From: CAYSEW01 sp964430245
GTDB lineage: Bacteria; Bacteroidota; Bacteroidia; Flavobacteriales_D; Parvicellaceae
Direction of reading: 5' to 3'
DNA: 64,000 bases
Assembly (NCBI GenBank): GCA_964430245.1
Contig: CAYSEW010000001.1
Coordinates: 62,001 to 126,000 of the forward strand
Under the pieces are notes generated by a model. It was not told the DNA's origin, made no database searches, and saw only the letters and a program-made list of their open reading frames with translations. Positions 50,036 to 59,725 of this stretch are shown piece by piece. Both the position numbers and the translations under genes were made by a program. Every line of letters starts with the position of its first letter. The stretch's first letter is position 1.

Positions 50036-51400
50036 TTGGAGATAGAAAACATAAATAGAATTCATTTTATTGGTATAGGTGGAATAGGAATGAGTAACCT
50101 TGTTAGGTATTTTCTGTCAAAAGGGGTTAATGTAAGTGGGTATGATCTTGTTAAAACAGACCTAACAGATAGATTAACCAATGAGGGAGCTTCAATTCAC
50201 TTTATTGATGAGCTTAATTCAATTCAACAGATAGATAAAATAGATCTTGTTGTGTATACTCCTGCGATTCCAATGGATCATAATCAATTGTCTTATTTTA
50301 TTAAATCAGATTTACCAGTTATTAAAAGAGCAGAATTGTTAGGGCTAATCACGAAGAATAGTTATTCAATAGCAATAGCAGGAACACATGGTAAAACAAC
50401 CACATCATGTATAGTGGCACATATGCTTGAATATTCTGGTATTGGATGCAATGCATTTCTTGGCGGCATATCAACAAACTATAATTCCAATTTTATTATT
50501 AATAAAAATGTGGATAGAACTGTAGTGGAAGCAGATGAATATGATAGGTCATTTTTAAACTTATCTCCAGATATCTCAATTATTACATCTATGGATGCCG
50601 ACCATTTAGATATATATAGAGACAGGAATGATATGGATCAATGTTTCCAGGATTTTGTTGAGCTTCTTCCAGATGATGGTAAGTTGATTGTAAATTATGG
50701 GCTTCCTGTTAATTTTAAAAATAGGATCACTTATGGTGAAAATGAGAGTTCAGATCTGGTAATCAGAAATATAAATATTAAAGAAGGAAATTATCATTTT
50801 GATGTTCAATATAGAGATCTTGTTTTAAAAGATATTTATTTAGGATTGCCCGGAAGACATAACGTCTACAATGCTGCTTCAGCTATTTTGTTGTCTTTGG
50901 AATTAGGAATGGAAGTGGAAATGATCAGGTCATCTTTAGCTTCTTTTAAAGGAGTAAAAAGAAGGTTTGAATATCAATTAAAATCAAATGATCTTGTTTA
51001 TATTGATGATTATGCACATCATCCAAAAGAATTGGATGTATGTATTGAATCCGCAAGAGAATTATATCCAAACAAAATGTTAACGGGTATATTTCAACCT
51101 CACCTTTATTCTAGAACAAGAGATTTTTTATCTGAATTTGCAGTGAGTTTGTCTGCTTTGGATGAAGTTATCTTATTAGATATTTATCCAGCAAGAGAGC
51201 TGCCAATTTCAGGGATTTCCTCTTCAGTATTATTGGATAAAATTAATTGTAGAAATAAAAAATTAATGAAAATGCAGGAAGTAATTCCTGAGATTGAAAA
51301 TAGATACATTGAAGTGTTGCTTTCTATGGGAGCTGGGAATATTGATGAGTTAGTCCAGCCAATTAAAATGGCATTAGAAAATAAAAATGAACTGATATGA
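50036..51400 (+). CDS. murC: UDP-MurNAc:L-alanine ligase
   Basis: MurC adds L-alanine to UDP-MurNAc. The 454-residue Mur ligase has IHFIGIGGIGMSNL at residues 9-22, AGTHGKTTTSCIV near 117, EADEYDRSFL near 164 and the C-terminal IDDYAHHPKEL near 322. The start is TTG at 50036 (LEIENIN, read as Met). The first ATG lies after the glycine loop and would destroy the nucleotide site, so the TTG start is well supported. Its end overlaps ftsQ (ATGA). Confidence 0.95.
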   Translation: MEIENINRIHFIGIGGIGMSNLVRYFLSKGVNVSGYDLVKTDLTDRLTNEGASIHFIDELNSIQQIDKIDLVVYTPAIPMDHNQLSYFIKSDLPVIKRAELLGLITKNSYSIAIAGTHGKTTTSCIVAHMLEYSGIGCNAFLGGISTNYNSNFIINKNVDRTVVEADEYDRSFLNLSPDISIITSMDADHLDIYRDRNDMDQCFQDFVELLPDDGKLIVNYGLPVNFKNRITYGENESSDLVIRNINIKEGNYHFDVQYRDLVLKDIYLGLPGRHNVYNAASAILLSLELGMEVEMIRSSLASFKGVKRRFEYQLKSNDLVYIDDYAHHPKELDVCIESARELYPNKMLTGIFQPHLYSRTRDFLSEFAVSLSALDEVILLDIYPARELPISGISSSVLLDKINCRNKKLMKMQEVIPEIENRYIEVLLSMGAGNIDELVQPIKMALENKNELI

Positions 51401-52185
51401 AAAAGGTATTGGTCATATTGGGGTGGAGTGTTTTTCTTTTAGGTTCAATAGTATTATTGGGATTTTCAGAAGTTGATTATAACAGGATAGCAATAAAAGA
51501 ATTAAATATTGATATTGATAAGTCAAATGGTCATTCTTTTATTACAGAAAGTCAGGTGAAAGACTATTTAAGTAATAAAGGATTTCAGTTGAATGGAGAT
51601 AGTGAGGAGTTTCCAAATTTAAAGGAAATAGAAAGAGCTATTCAGGGGTTATCAGCAACAAAAAACGTTGAGGTTTATGCATATAATAATGGTGAGTTGC
51701 ATATAAATATTAAACAAAGAAATCCAATAGCAAGAGTTTTGGTTAATAATGGATATTTGAGTTATTACATCGATGAAGATGGTAAAGTAATGTCATTGTC
51801 GGATACCTATGTGGCTAGAGTTCCAGTATTTAATGGACATATAAAATATGGTGATCATTTTAGATCCATTAAAGAACTTTCTGTACTTGATCCATCAGAT
51901 AAAACATTAGATGAAATATATCAATTGGCAAATATTATTAATAAAGATGAATTTTTCCGTTCTCAGATTGTTCAGGTTTATATTAATAAGCAGGGTGAAT
52001 ATGAATTAATTCCAAGAGTAGGCAGTCAAAGAATATTGTTTGGAGATATAACTGAAGCAGAAGAAAAGTTTAAAAAGTTAAAACAGTTTTATACAAATAG
52101 GAATAGTATAAGCGTGAAAGAGCTTAATATGTATGACACATTAAATATTATGTATAGTAATCAAATCGTATGTTCAAAAAGATAA
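51397..52185 (+). CDS. ftsQ: Division protein FtsQ
   Basis: This 262-residue bitopic membrane protein has one N-terminal helix (LVILGWSVFLLGSIVLLGF). A periplasmic POTRA-like part (residues about 30-105; ITESQVKDYLSNKGFQLNGD) and a beta domain with RNPIARVLVNNGYLSYYIDEDGKVM near 108-132 follow. It belongs to the FtsQ group of Bacteroidota. Assignment also rests on its place between murC and ftsA. It would recruit FtsL and FtsI to the divisome. Confidence 0.9.
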   Translation: MKKVLVILGWSVFLLGSIVLLGFSEVDYNRIAIKELNIDIDKSNGHSFITESQVKDYLSNKGFQLNGDSEEFPNLKEIERAIQGLSATKNVEVYAYNNGELHINIKQRNPIARVLVNNGYLSYYIDEDGKVMSLSDTYVARVPVFNGHIKYGDHFRSIKELSVLDPSDKTLDEIYQLANIINKDEFFRSQIVQVYINKQGEYELIPRVGSQRILFGDITEAEEKFKKLKQFYTNRNSISVKELNMYDTLNIMYSNQIVCSKR

Positions 52186-52195
52186 AAAATTAATT

Positions 52196-53458
52196 ATGGA
52201 TGCACCAGAAATAATAGTAGGATTAGATATAGGAACCACCAAAATTGCTTGTTTGGTTGGATGTAAAACAGAACATGGTAAAATAGAAATATTAGGAGTT
52301 GGGAAGGCTCCAAGTGTGGGAGTTACCAGAGGAGTGGTGTCTAATATTGAGAAGACAGTACAATCCATACGTATTGCTGTAGAAGAGGCTGAGGCAAAAT
52401 CAGGTGTTGAAATAAAAGTGGTAAATGTAGGGGTGGCAGGTCAACATATTAAAAGTTTACAGCACAGAGGAATGATTACAAGAGACTCAATTGAAGAAGA
52501 GATCTCACAAAGTGATGTAGATGTTCTAATAGATGATATGTACAAGTTGGTGATGTTGCCAGGTGAGGAAATTATACATGTTCTTCCTCAAGAATATATC
52601 GTTGATAGGCAGCCTGGGATTAAAGACCCTATAGGTATGTCTGGCGTTCAGTTGGAAGCCAATTTTCATATCATTACTGGCCAGATAGCAGCAGCAAAAA
52701 ATATTTATAAATGTGTAAGTAAAGCAGGCTTAGAAGTTGCGGAATTAATATTAGAGCCATTGGCTTCTTCAGAAGCAGTGATTTCCGAAGAAGAAAAAGA
52801 AGCAGGTGTCGCTTTAGTAGATATAGGTGGTGGAACCACAGACATTGCGATATTTCAAGATGGAATCATTAGGCATACTGCAGTCATTCCTTTTGGTGGA
52901 AATATCATTACTGAGGATATTAAAGAAGGGTGTACCATTATGCATAAACAAGCAGAATTGTTAAAAACCAAATTTGGTGCAGCTTTAACTCAGGTAAGTC
53001 AAGAGAATGAGATTGTGTGTATCCCTGGATTAAGAGGAAGAGACCCTAAAGAAATTTCAGTTAAAAATTTATCAAACATTATCAATGCAAGAATGACAGA
53101 GATCATAGAGCATATTTATTATGAGATAAAGAATTCTGGTTTTGAGAAAAAGTTAATTGGTGGAATTGTAGTGACAGGTGGAGGCTCACAGCTTAAACAT
53201 ATCAATCAACTGTTTGAATATATTACAGGGATGGACTCTAGAATAGGTTATCCTAATGAGCATTTAAGCTCTAATACTAATTTAAATGTTACTTCACCAT
53301 TATATGCAACTGGCGTTGGACTGGTTACTAAAGGGTTTCAGCAATTTGATATGCTTAAGGCAAGGCAAGAAAAGATTAGTACAAGAATGCATTCACAAAA
53401 GAATAAAGGAAGCTTTTTCGAAAAAATCAAAACTTTTTTCGATGATAAAGTTGAATAA
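52196..53458 (+). CDS. ftsA: Division protein FtsA
   Basis: The 420-residue actin-like ATPase anchors FtsZ to the membrane. It begins with the phosphate-1 motif IIVGLDIGTTKIACLVG and has a 1C SHS2 domain around residues 80-160. The phosphate-2 motif VALVDIGGGTTDIAIF is near 204 and the adenosine motif GGIVVTGGGSQL near 322. The C-terminus (SFFEKIKTFFDDKVE) is an amphipathic helix that would insert into the membrane. ftsZ follows after 41 nt. Confidence 0.96.
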   Translation: MDAPEIIVGLDIGTTKIACLVGCKTEHGKIEILGVGKAPSVGVTRGVVSNIEKTVQSIRIAVEEAEAKSGVEIKVVNVGVAGQHIKSLQHRGMITRDSIEEEISQSDVDVLIDDMYKLVMLPGEEIIHVLPQEYIVDRQPGIKDPIGMSGVQLEANFHIITGQIAAAKNIYKCVSKAGLEVAELILEPLASSEAVISEEEKEAGVALVDIGGGTTDIAIFQDGIIRHTAVIPFGGNIITEDIKEGCTIMHKQAELLKTKFGAALTQVSQENEIVCIPGLRGRDPKEISVKNLSNIINARMTEIIEHIYYEIKNSGFEKKLIGGIVVTGGGSQLKHINQLFEYITGMDSRIGYPNEHLSSNTNLNVTSPLYATGVGLVTKGFQQFDMLKARQEKISTRMHSQKNKGSFFEKIKTFFDDKVE

Positions 53459-53499
53459 TTAAACATAAGAGATAATAGATATTAATTAAAACATACATT

Positions 53500-55083
53500 A
53501 TGATGAAATTTGATTTACCTAAAGACCAGTCATCAATTATTAAAGTGATTGGCGTTGGTGGTGGTGGCAGTAATGCTGTTAATCACATGTATCGCCAAGG
53601 AATTAAAGGTGTTGATTTTATTGTTTGCAATACAGATCATCAAGCTTTGGATATGAGCCCAGTACCAGTAAAAATTCCATTAGGGCAAAGTTTAACTGAA
53701 GGAAGAGGGGCAGGGTCAATACCAGATGTTGGTAAAAATGCAGCTATAGAAAATCTAGATGAGATAAAAGAAATTTTAGAGAAAAACACTAAAATGGTTT
53801 TTGTTACTGCTGGTATGGGGGGTGGAACAGGTACAGGCGCTGCTCCAGTAATAGCAAATGCAGCAAAGCAAATGGGGATACTTACAGTTGGAATTGTTAC
53901 AGTCCCATTCACTTTTGAAGGTAAGAAAAGAATTAATCAGGCTACTGAGGGTATCGAGAGAATGAGAGATGAGGTTGATACATTATTAGTTATAAATAAT
54001 GATAAATTAAGAGAGAAATACGGGAATTTATCTTTAATCAATGCTTTTGAACAAGCTGATGATGTTCTTACTATTGCTGCAAAAGGTATAGCAGAAGTAA
54101 TTTCAGTGACTGGCCAGATCAATGTAGATTTTAATGATGTAAATACTGTAATGAAAGATAGTGGTGTTGCTATTATGGGTTCTGCTGAAGCTGAAGGAGA
54201 TGAAAGAGCACTCCAATGTGTTGAAAGCGCCCTTTCTTCTCCGTTATTGAATGATAATAACATTAAAGGTGCAACTTATGTACTATTAAATATAACTTAT
54301 GGAAATAAAGTTGTTTTAATGGATGAGATTTCAGAGATCACTGATTATATACAGCAAGAAGCAGGTAGCACTGCAGATGTTATATGGGGTCATGGATATG
54401 ATGAGAACTTAGGAGATAATCTTTGTGTAACAATAATTGCTACAGGATTTCAAAAAAGTCCAAATACTGGTTTGCCATTAAAAGAAAAGCCTAAAAAAGT
54501 TATTGACCTTAATGATAAAGATTATCCAACTATCATTACTGAAAAAATCAATTCTCCAGTAGAAAGTACTAGTAATATATCGGATAATAAAGATGATGAA
54601 TTATTAGAGGAAGAAGAGCCATATATAATTAATAAAGATCATTCTAAAGAAATTGTAAGTAATGACCTTGTTAACAAACCAAATACTGATTCAGATGGCA
54701 AAGTGAGATTTTATTTAGAAGAGGATGATGAAGAAAATAACCCTGAAAATAATGTAGGACATTCAAGTGAAAATTGGACGGAGAAAATAGAAATTAAATC
54801 CCCTGAACCAATTGAGCCAACTATAGAGGATAATAGGGAGTTAACAGATCAGCGTTTAGAGAAAATCAAAAAAGAATCTCAAAAGATGAAATCTCCAATG
54901 GGTATCAATGAACTTGAAAATGAACCTGCATATAAAAGAAGAAATATTCAATTAGATGATGTTCAGCATTCTACTGATTCTCAAGTATCAAAATTTTCTT
55001 TAGGTGAAAGTGAAGATGAAGATGGGAATAAAAAGAATGGGCTTAATGATAACAATTCTTTTTTACATGATAATGTAGATTAA
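53500..55083 (+). CDS. ftsZ: Division GTPase FtsZ with long C-terminal extension
   Basis: FtsZ polymerises into the Z ring. The 527-residue protein has the GTPase domain in residues 1-325: GVGGGGSNAVNHMY at the N-terminus, the tubulin signature GGGTGTGAAP near 107-116, and NDKLREKYG near 167. About 200 acidic, disordered residues follow, then ELENEPAYKRRNIQLDD and the final NSFLHDNVD, the usual Bacteroidota ending. Length is well above the E. coli protein (383) but normal for the phylum. yqeY follows after 2 nt. Confidence 0.97.
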   Translation: MMKFDLPKDQSSIIKVIGVGGGGSNAVNHMYRQGIKGVDFIVCNTDHQALDMSPVPVKIPLGQSLTEGRGAGSIPDVGKNAAIENLDEIKEILEKNTKMVFVTAGMGGGTGTGAAPVIANAAKQMGILTVGIVTVPFTFEGKKRINQATEGIERMRDEVDTLLVINNDKLREKYGNLSLINAFEQADDVLTIAAKGIAEVISVTGQINVDFNDVNTVMKDSGVAIMGSAEAEGDERALQCVESALSSPLLNDNNIKGATYVLLNITYGNKVVLMDEISEITDYIQQEAGSTADVIWGHGYDENLGDNLCVTIIATGFQKSPNTGLPLKEKPKKVIDLNDKDYPTIITEKINSPVESTSNISDNKDDELLEEEEPYIINKDHSKEIVSNDLVNKPNTDSDGKVRFYLEEDDEENNPENNVGHSSENWTEKIEIKSPEPIEPTIEDNRELTDQRLEKIKKESQKMKSPMGINELENEPAYKRRNIQLDDVQHSTDSQVSKFSLGESEDEDGNKKNGLNDNNSFLHDNVD

Positions 55084-55085
55084 TT

Positions 55086-55538
55086 ATGGGTCTAAGAAGT
55101 GTAATTGACCAGGACATCAAAAAAGCGATGCTGGCAAAAGAAAAGGAAAAATTAGAAGTTTTGAGGGCAATAAAAGCTGCTATCTTATTAGAGGAAACTA
55201 AAGAAGGGGGTGGTGGTGAATTAACTCAGGAAAAGGAAGTTCAGATACTTCAGAAATTACAAAAACAAAGGAAAGAAGCTGCTAAAATTTATATCACTCA
55301 GAACCGAAATGATCTTGTTAAAGTAGAGGAGTTTCAAGCAGAAATAATAGCTAATTATTTACCTAAACAGATGAGTAAGGAAGAGGTGGAGATTATTTTA
55401 AATAAAATAATCGCTGACACATCTGCAGAAGGTCCCTCTGATATGGGAAAGGTGATGGGTAAAGCAATGGGTGTATTAAAAGGCAAAGCATCTGGTAATT
55501 TAATCTCTTCTTTAGTAAAGGAATTACTTAATAAATAA
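55086..55538 (+). CDS. GatB/YqeY domain protein
   Basis: This 150-residue helical protein matches the YqeY family, which resembles the tRNA-binding tail of GatB. Typical segments are MLAKEKEKLEVLRAIKAAI near residues 15-33, NYLPKQMSKEEVE near 90-102, and GPSDMGKVMGKAMGVLKGKA near 118-137. It may bind tRNA, but its task is not firmly known. It is the last gene of the dcw run, 2 nt after ftsZ, as in several Bacteroidota. Confidence 0.93.
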   Translation: MGLRSVIDQDIKKAMLAKEKEKLEVLRAIKAAILLEETKEGGGGELTQEKEVQILQKLQKQRKEAAKIYITQNRNDLVKVEEFQAEIIANYLPKQMSKEEVEIILNKIIADTSAEGPSDMGKVMGKAMGVLKGKASGNLISSLVKELLNK

Positions 55539-55589
55539 CCATCTTTTTAAATTGAATCTCAATAATCTTGGCTATTATTGTGAAAAAAA

Positions 55590-56231
55590 ATGGAATTTTT
55601 ACCTGAGGAAATTGAAAATTATGCGTTAGATCATACTTCTAAAGAGCAACCTCTTTTATCAGAATTAAATAGACAAACCCATATTAATGTTCTACAGCCA
55701 AGAATGTTGTCAGGACACTTGCAGGGACGTATACTAAGTACTTTTTCCCATATGATTCGACCAAAAAGAATTTTGGAAATAGGTACCTATACAGGTTATA
55801 GCGCTTTGTGCTTAGCAGAATCTTTAGACAATAATGGAAAGTTATTTACAATTGATATCAATAAAGAATTAGAGCCATTTACTCGTTCTTATATAAATAA
55901 GTCTCAAAATGAACACAAAATTGAATATTTAATTGGTAATGCATTAACTATTATCCCTGATCTAGATGAACAATGGGATTTAGTTTTTATAGATGCAGAT
56001 AAAGAGAATTATTGTAATTATTTGGACTTAGTTTTGGATAACGTTGTTGATGGTGGATTTATTATTGTAGACAATGTTTTATGGAGTGGCAAGGTTATTG
56101 AAAGTATAGATAAAAAGGATGATGAAACATTAGGGATTGTTGCTTTTAATGAAAAAGTACATAATGACCCAAGAGTTGAAAATGTTCTTTTTCCTGTTAG
56201 GGATGGATTAATGGTAGTTAGAAAGCTATAA
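55590..56231 (+). CDS. Class I SAM-dependent O-methyltransferase
   Basis: The 213-residue protein belongs to the catechol/caffeoyl-CoA O-methyltransferase-like family (methyltransf_3). The SAM site ILEIGTYTGYSALCLAESL is near residues 62-80. The metal-binding region VFIDADKENYCNYLDL is near 134-149, and VDNVLWSGKV near 163 follows. The methyl acceptor is unknown. It is separated from yqeY by 51 nt and has no functional link visible to its neighbours. Confidence 0.9.
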   Translation: MEFLPEEIENYALDHTSKEQPLLSELNRQTHINVLQPRMLSGHLQGRILSTFSHMIRPKRILEIGTYTGYSALCLAESLDNNGKLFTIDINKELEPFTRSYINKSQNEHKIEYLIGNALTIIPDLDEQWDLVFIDADKENYCNYLDLVLDNVVDGGFIIVDNVLWSGKVIESIDKKDDETLGIVAFNEKVHNDPRVENVLFPVRDGLMVVRKL

Positions 56232-56329
56232 TTAATAAATTGATAAGTCATCGAATTTGTTATTTTTACCATCCATTAAAAAAGTATCATATAGAAATTA
56301 GATTTTTTTAAAATAAATAAAACTCAATC

Positions 56330-58509
56330 ATGAAAAAAAGTATAGTTATAATATTGGCACTGATATTAAGTGTAAATCTTGTTAAAATAAAAGCCAATGA
56401 GGGAATGTGGCTTCCTTTTTTATTAGGGGGAGAGACCTATAAAAACATGCAGGATTGTGGTTTAAAACTAACGCCAGAACAGATCTATTCTGTAAACAGC
56501 TCAAGTATTAAGGATGCAATTGTTGCTTTAGGTGGTGGTTTTTGTACTGGAGAAATCATTTCAGGAGAAGGTTTAATGTTGACTAACCATCATTGTGGTT
56601 ATGATGAAATTCAAAGAAATAGTACTACAGACCATGATTATTTAACAGATGGCTTTTGGGCCATGTCAAGAGATCAGGAGATTCCAGCAGATTTTTCAGT
56701 TTGGTTTTTAAGAGAAATGAAAGACGTTACTGATATTGTTTTAGAGGGAATAACTGATGAAATGGATGAGCAAGAGAGGGCTCAAATGATTGAAACTGCT
56801 ATTGCTGAATTAAAAGCCAATGCAAGTGAAGGTAAAGGAAGTGAATTTGAAGTTCAGGTAAAGTCATTTTATTATGGTAACAATTATTATATGTTTACCT
56901 ATGATATTTTCAATGATGTTCGTTTGGTAGGTGCTCCTCCAAGCTCAATAGGTAAATATGGTGGTGATACAGATAATTGGATGTGGCCAAGACATACAGG
57001 AGATTTTTCTATGTTCAGGGTATACGCCAATAAGGATAATGAGCCAGCAGATTATTCAGAAGATAATGTTCCATACAAACCTAAACACTTTTTACCAGTT
57101 TCTATTGCTGGTGTAGAAGAAGGTGATTATGCGATGATTCTAGGGTATCCTGGAAGTACTGATCGATTTTTAACATCAATGGGAGTTAAACAAGCGGTAG
57201 AGATTGAGCAGCCAGCTAGAGTAAAGGTCAGAAGGATGAAGCTAGATATCATGGAAGAAGGAATGAATAAGGACCAGAAAGTAAGAATACAATATGCATC
57301 AAAGCATGCTCGTGTAAGTAACTATTGGAAATATTTTATTGGTCAAAGTGAGCAATTAGTTAAGAATAACGTATATGATAAAAAGAAGGCTATTGAAACC
57401 AGTTATCTTAATTGGGCTAGTGATAATAAAGAAAGAAAAAATAAATATGGAGACGCCATTGAAATGGTAGAAGCTACTAAAGTTGCTGTTGAAAAATACA
57501 TTATTCCTAATGTTTATTTTGAAGAAGCTATTTATCAAGGTCCAGAATTATTTAGTTTTATGTTTAATAATTTCGGATTTAGATCAAGTATGGCTGCAGC
57601 GTTAAGCTCAGAAGATGAAAAGGAGATCAATAATGCTAAAGAAGAGATTTTAAGCTCTTTAGCAGATTTTTACAAAGATTATAATGCTGAGATAGATCAG
57701 AACTTATTAGCAGCTATGTTAGAGGTTTATTATTATGATGTGCCTGCAGAATTCCATCCTCAAGCATTAATTGATGTAGCAAAAAAATACAAAAACAATT
57801 TTAGCAAATTTGCTGAAAAATATTTTGCTAAATCTCCATTTACATCTGAAGAAAAAGTAAAGGAATGGTTAAATGCTAAATTCAGTAAAGAGACTTTAGA
57901 AAAAGATCTTGTTTATCAGCTTTCTGGTGATTTTATCAGTGATTATATTGAAAAAGTAATCAGACCAGTTTATGCTGTACAAGAGGGTGAAGAACAAGGT
58001 ATGAGATTATTTGTTGATGGGTTAAATCAAATGGGGATGAATAAAGCATCTGATGCAAATTCAACCATGCGTATTACTTATGGAAATGTACTTCCTTACG
58101 ATGCTAAGGATGGTGTTACCTTTAAATATTTTACAACTTTAGAAGGTGTAATGGAAAAAGAAGTTGTTACTGATGATAAAAACCATGAATTCTATGTTCC
58201 AGAAAGACTGAAAGAACTTCATAAGAATAGAGATTATGGTCAATATGCAGATAAAGATGGTAATTTGCCTGTAGGATTTTTATCTAATAATGATATTACT
58301 GGAGGTAATTCAGGTAGTCCTGTGATCAATGGAAATGGTGAACTTATCGGTACTGCTTTTGATGGTAACTGGGAAGCTATGAGTGGAGATATTTATTTTG
58401 AACCTAATATCCAGAGAACTATTTCTGTAGATATTAGATATACTCTTTTTGTAATAGATAAATATGCTAATGCAGGACATTTAATTGATGAAATGAAGTT
58501 AGTTAAAAC
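56330..58509 (+). CDS. S46-family dipeptidyl-peptidase (DPP7/DPP11 type), 3' end in gap
   Basis: This exported peptidase removes dipeptides from peptide N-termini in the periplasm. A signal peptide precedes NEGMWLPF. The chymotrypsin-like fold has the His in LTNHHCGYDEIQ (H87/H88), GDFSMFRVYAN near residue 225, and the nucleophile in GNSGSP (S661). The S1-pocket segment TAFDGNWEAMSGD has Gly where DPP11 has Arg, suggesting DPP7-like preference for hydrophobic P1 residues. About 726 residues are present and the last ones (AGHLIDEMKLVK) match the normal family C-terminus. The true stop should therefore lie a few codons into the N run. Reading on through the N joins it falsely to ybjQ. Confidence 0.92.
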
Positions 58510-58609
58510 NNNNNNNNNNNNNNNNNNNNNNNNNNNNNNNNNNNNNNNNNNNNNNNNNNNNNNNNNNNNNNNNNNNNNNNNNNNNNNNNNNNNNNNNNNN
58601 NNNNNNNNN
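58510..58609. other. Run of 100 N (scaffold gap of unknown true length)
   Basis: Exactly 100 N. Unlike the first N run, the flanks share no visible overlap, so real sequence is missing. It should contain the stop of the S46 peptidase gene and the leader of ybjQ. By chance both genes are in the same frame across 100 N. Confidence 0.95.
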
Positions 58610-58615
58610 AAAATT

Positions 58616-58930
58616 ATGCAGATAGTTAATTCAGAAAATATTGCTGGAAAGGAAATAGTATCTAGTTTAGGCTTGGTTCGTGGAAGTGCTACTAGATCAA
58701 GATCTATCTTTAGTGATTTTGTAGCTGCCTTAAAGAATATTATTGGAGGAGAGGTGCATGAATATACTAAGTTGTTAGCAGATACAAGAGAGCAGGCATT
58801 TAGCAGAATGGTAAAAGATGCTGAAGAACTAGAAGCAGATGCTATTGTAAATGTTCGTATCACTACATCTACAATTAGTCAAGGTACTTCCGAAATATTG
58901 GCTTATGGCACTGCTGTTAAATTAAAGTAG
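58616..58930 (+). CDS. YbjQ/UPF0145 family protein
   Basis: This 104-residue protein matches the YbjQ family (putative heavy-metal-binding domain). The segments EIVSSLGLVRGSA near residues 13-25, FSDFVAALKNIIGGEVHEYT near 33-52, and ADAIVNVRIT near 74-83 are typical. LAYGTAVKLK closes it. The family forms pentamers and has no proven function. The start is the ATG at 58616, six bases after the N run, which gives the normal family length. It is a separate gene from the peptidase before the gap. Confidence 0.9.
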   Translation: MQIVNSENIAGKEIVSSLGLVRGSATRSRSIFSDFVAALKNIIGGEVHEYTKLLADTREQAFSRMVKDAEELEADAIVNVRITTSTISQGTSEILAYGTAVKLK

Positions 58931-58932
58931 TA

Positions 58933-59058
58933 ATGGGCAAGTGGATCTTTTTTATATATGGTCTTTTTGGATTTGCAGTGGTTGTGTTACTTATCTATTT
59001 GTTGGTTAAAAGATTAGATAACGAAAAGAAAGAAGACTTTGAAAAAAGAGATAATTAA
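58933..59058 (+). CDS. 41-residue single-pass membrane protein
   Basis: An ATG 2 nt after the ybjQ stop opens a 41-codon frame. The product has one strong membrane helix (WIFFIYGLFGFAVVVLLIYLLV, residues 4-25) and a charged tail (KRLDNEKKEDFEKRDN), so N-out/C-in or the reverse with a cytoplasmic-type tail. The close spacing, clean helix and convergent neighbour ending at the same place support a real gene. It is not recognised. It overlaps the convergent DUF7935 gene by 4 nt. Confidence 0.6.
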   Translation: MGKWIFFIYGLFGFAVVVLLIYLLVKRLDNEKKEDFEKRDN

Positions 59059-59579
59059 CGAAGTCCTTTTTGGAATTCAATTTTAAGTATCTCTGAAGCT
59101 GCATCAGTTGGTGTTTTATCTAGTTTAGATAATATTTCAAAAATAGCCGTACTTAATTCAATGGAATTGGAATTTTCTTTCATATTGCTTTTAGCCGTAT
59201 TTATGATCTTAACGGTTTCTTCTTTACTTTTTTTAAGTTCATTCCATCCCTGATAGGAGATGTATACTTGCTGTGACATATTGTGGGCATATTCTTCTCT
59301 AATCACTCTTAATAACTCAGCATGTAATAATTTAGCACTCATTCCAGGTTTATGAATTCTGAATATCAAGTTATTTGGATCAATTCTCTCCAAATATAAA
59401 ATAGCTCTTTCGTAGGCCTGCATTCTTACTGGGAAATAGTCTTTTTTTGCCAAGATCTTTAATTCCTCTGCTCTCATGTTCTTTTCTCTTTCAAAAAAAG
59501 CTTTAAGCATGTAATAAGTAATGGCAAATACAATTAGGGGAGGAATACTAATTTTTAATATTTCTATAAGTTGATCCAT
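59055..59579 (-). CDS. DUF7935 family protein with N-terminal membrane helix
   Basis: This 174-residue protein has one N-terminal membrane helix (ISIPPLIVFAITYYMLKAFF, residues about 11-30), then a charged helical cytoplasmic domain. The segment LAKKDYFPVRMQAYERAILYLERIDPNNL near residues 43-71 is a conserved block seen in this family of Bacteroidota proteins. No function is known and no catalytic motif is visible. It stands alone, divergent from the aminotransferase gene. Confidence 0.75.
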   Translation of the reverse strand: MDQLIEILKISIPPLIVFAITYYMLKAFFEREKNMRAEELKILAKKDYFPVRMQAYERAILYLERIDPNNLIFRIHKPGMSAKLLHAELLRVIREEYAHNMSQQVYISYQGWNELKKSKEETVKIINTAKSNMKENSNSIELSTAIFEILSKLDKTPTDAASEILKIEFQKGLR

Positions 59580-59713
59580 ATTCTATACACAATATAAGTG
59601 AAAGATACATTAATTAAAGCATCATTAAACGATATCTAGTCTTGCTTGTTACAAAAAAAAACAAAGTGTTAATTATTTTTTAAATGAATAAATTCTAAAA
59701 AGGTACATTTAGT

Positions 59714-59721
59714 TAAATTTG
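59714..59721 (+). promoter_or_regulatory. Candidate -7 box for the aminotransferase gene (near-leaderless)
   Basis: TAAATTTG fits TAnnTTTG and ends only 4 nt before the ATG at 59726. Transcription would start at or next to the A of the start codon, giving a leaderless message. No -33 TTG was found at normal spacing. Confidence 0.4.
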
Positions 59722-59725
59722 CATC

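Noticed and set aside
53640..54263. Two open frames on the minus strand inside ftsZ
   Set aside because: They are antisense to the conserved GTPase domain and have no recognisable motifs.
55566..55586. Inverted repeat CAATAA ... TTATTG after yqeY as a terminator
   Set aside because: The stem is only six A/T-rich pairs with a large loop, too weak for a rho-independent terminator.
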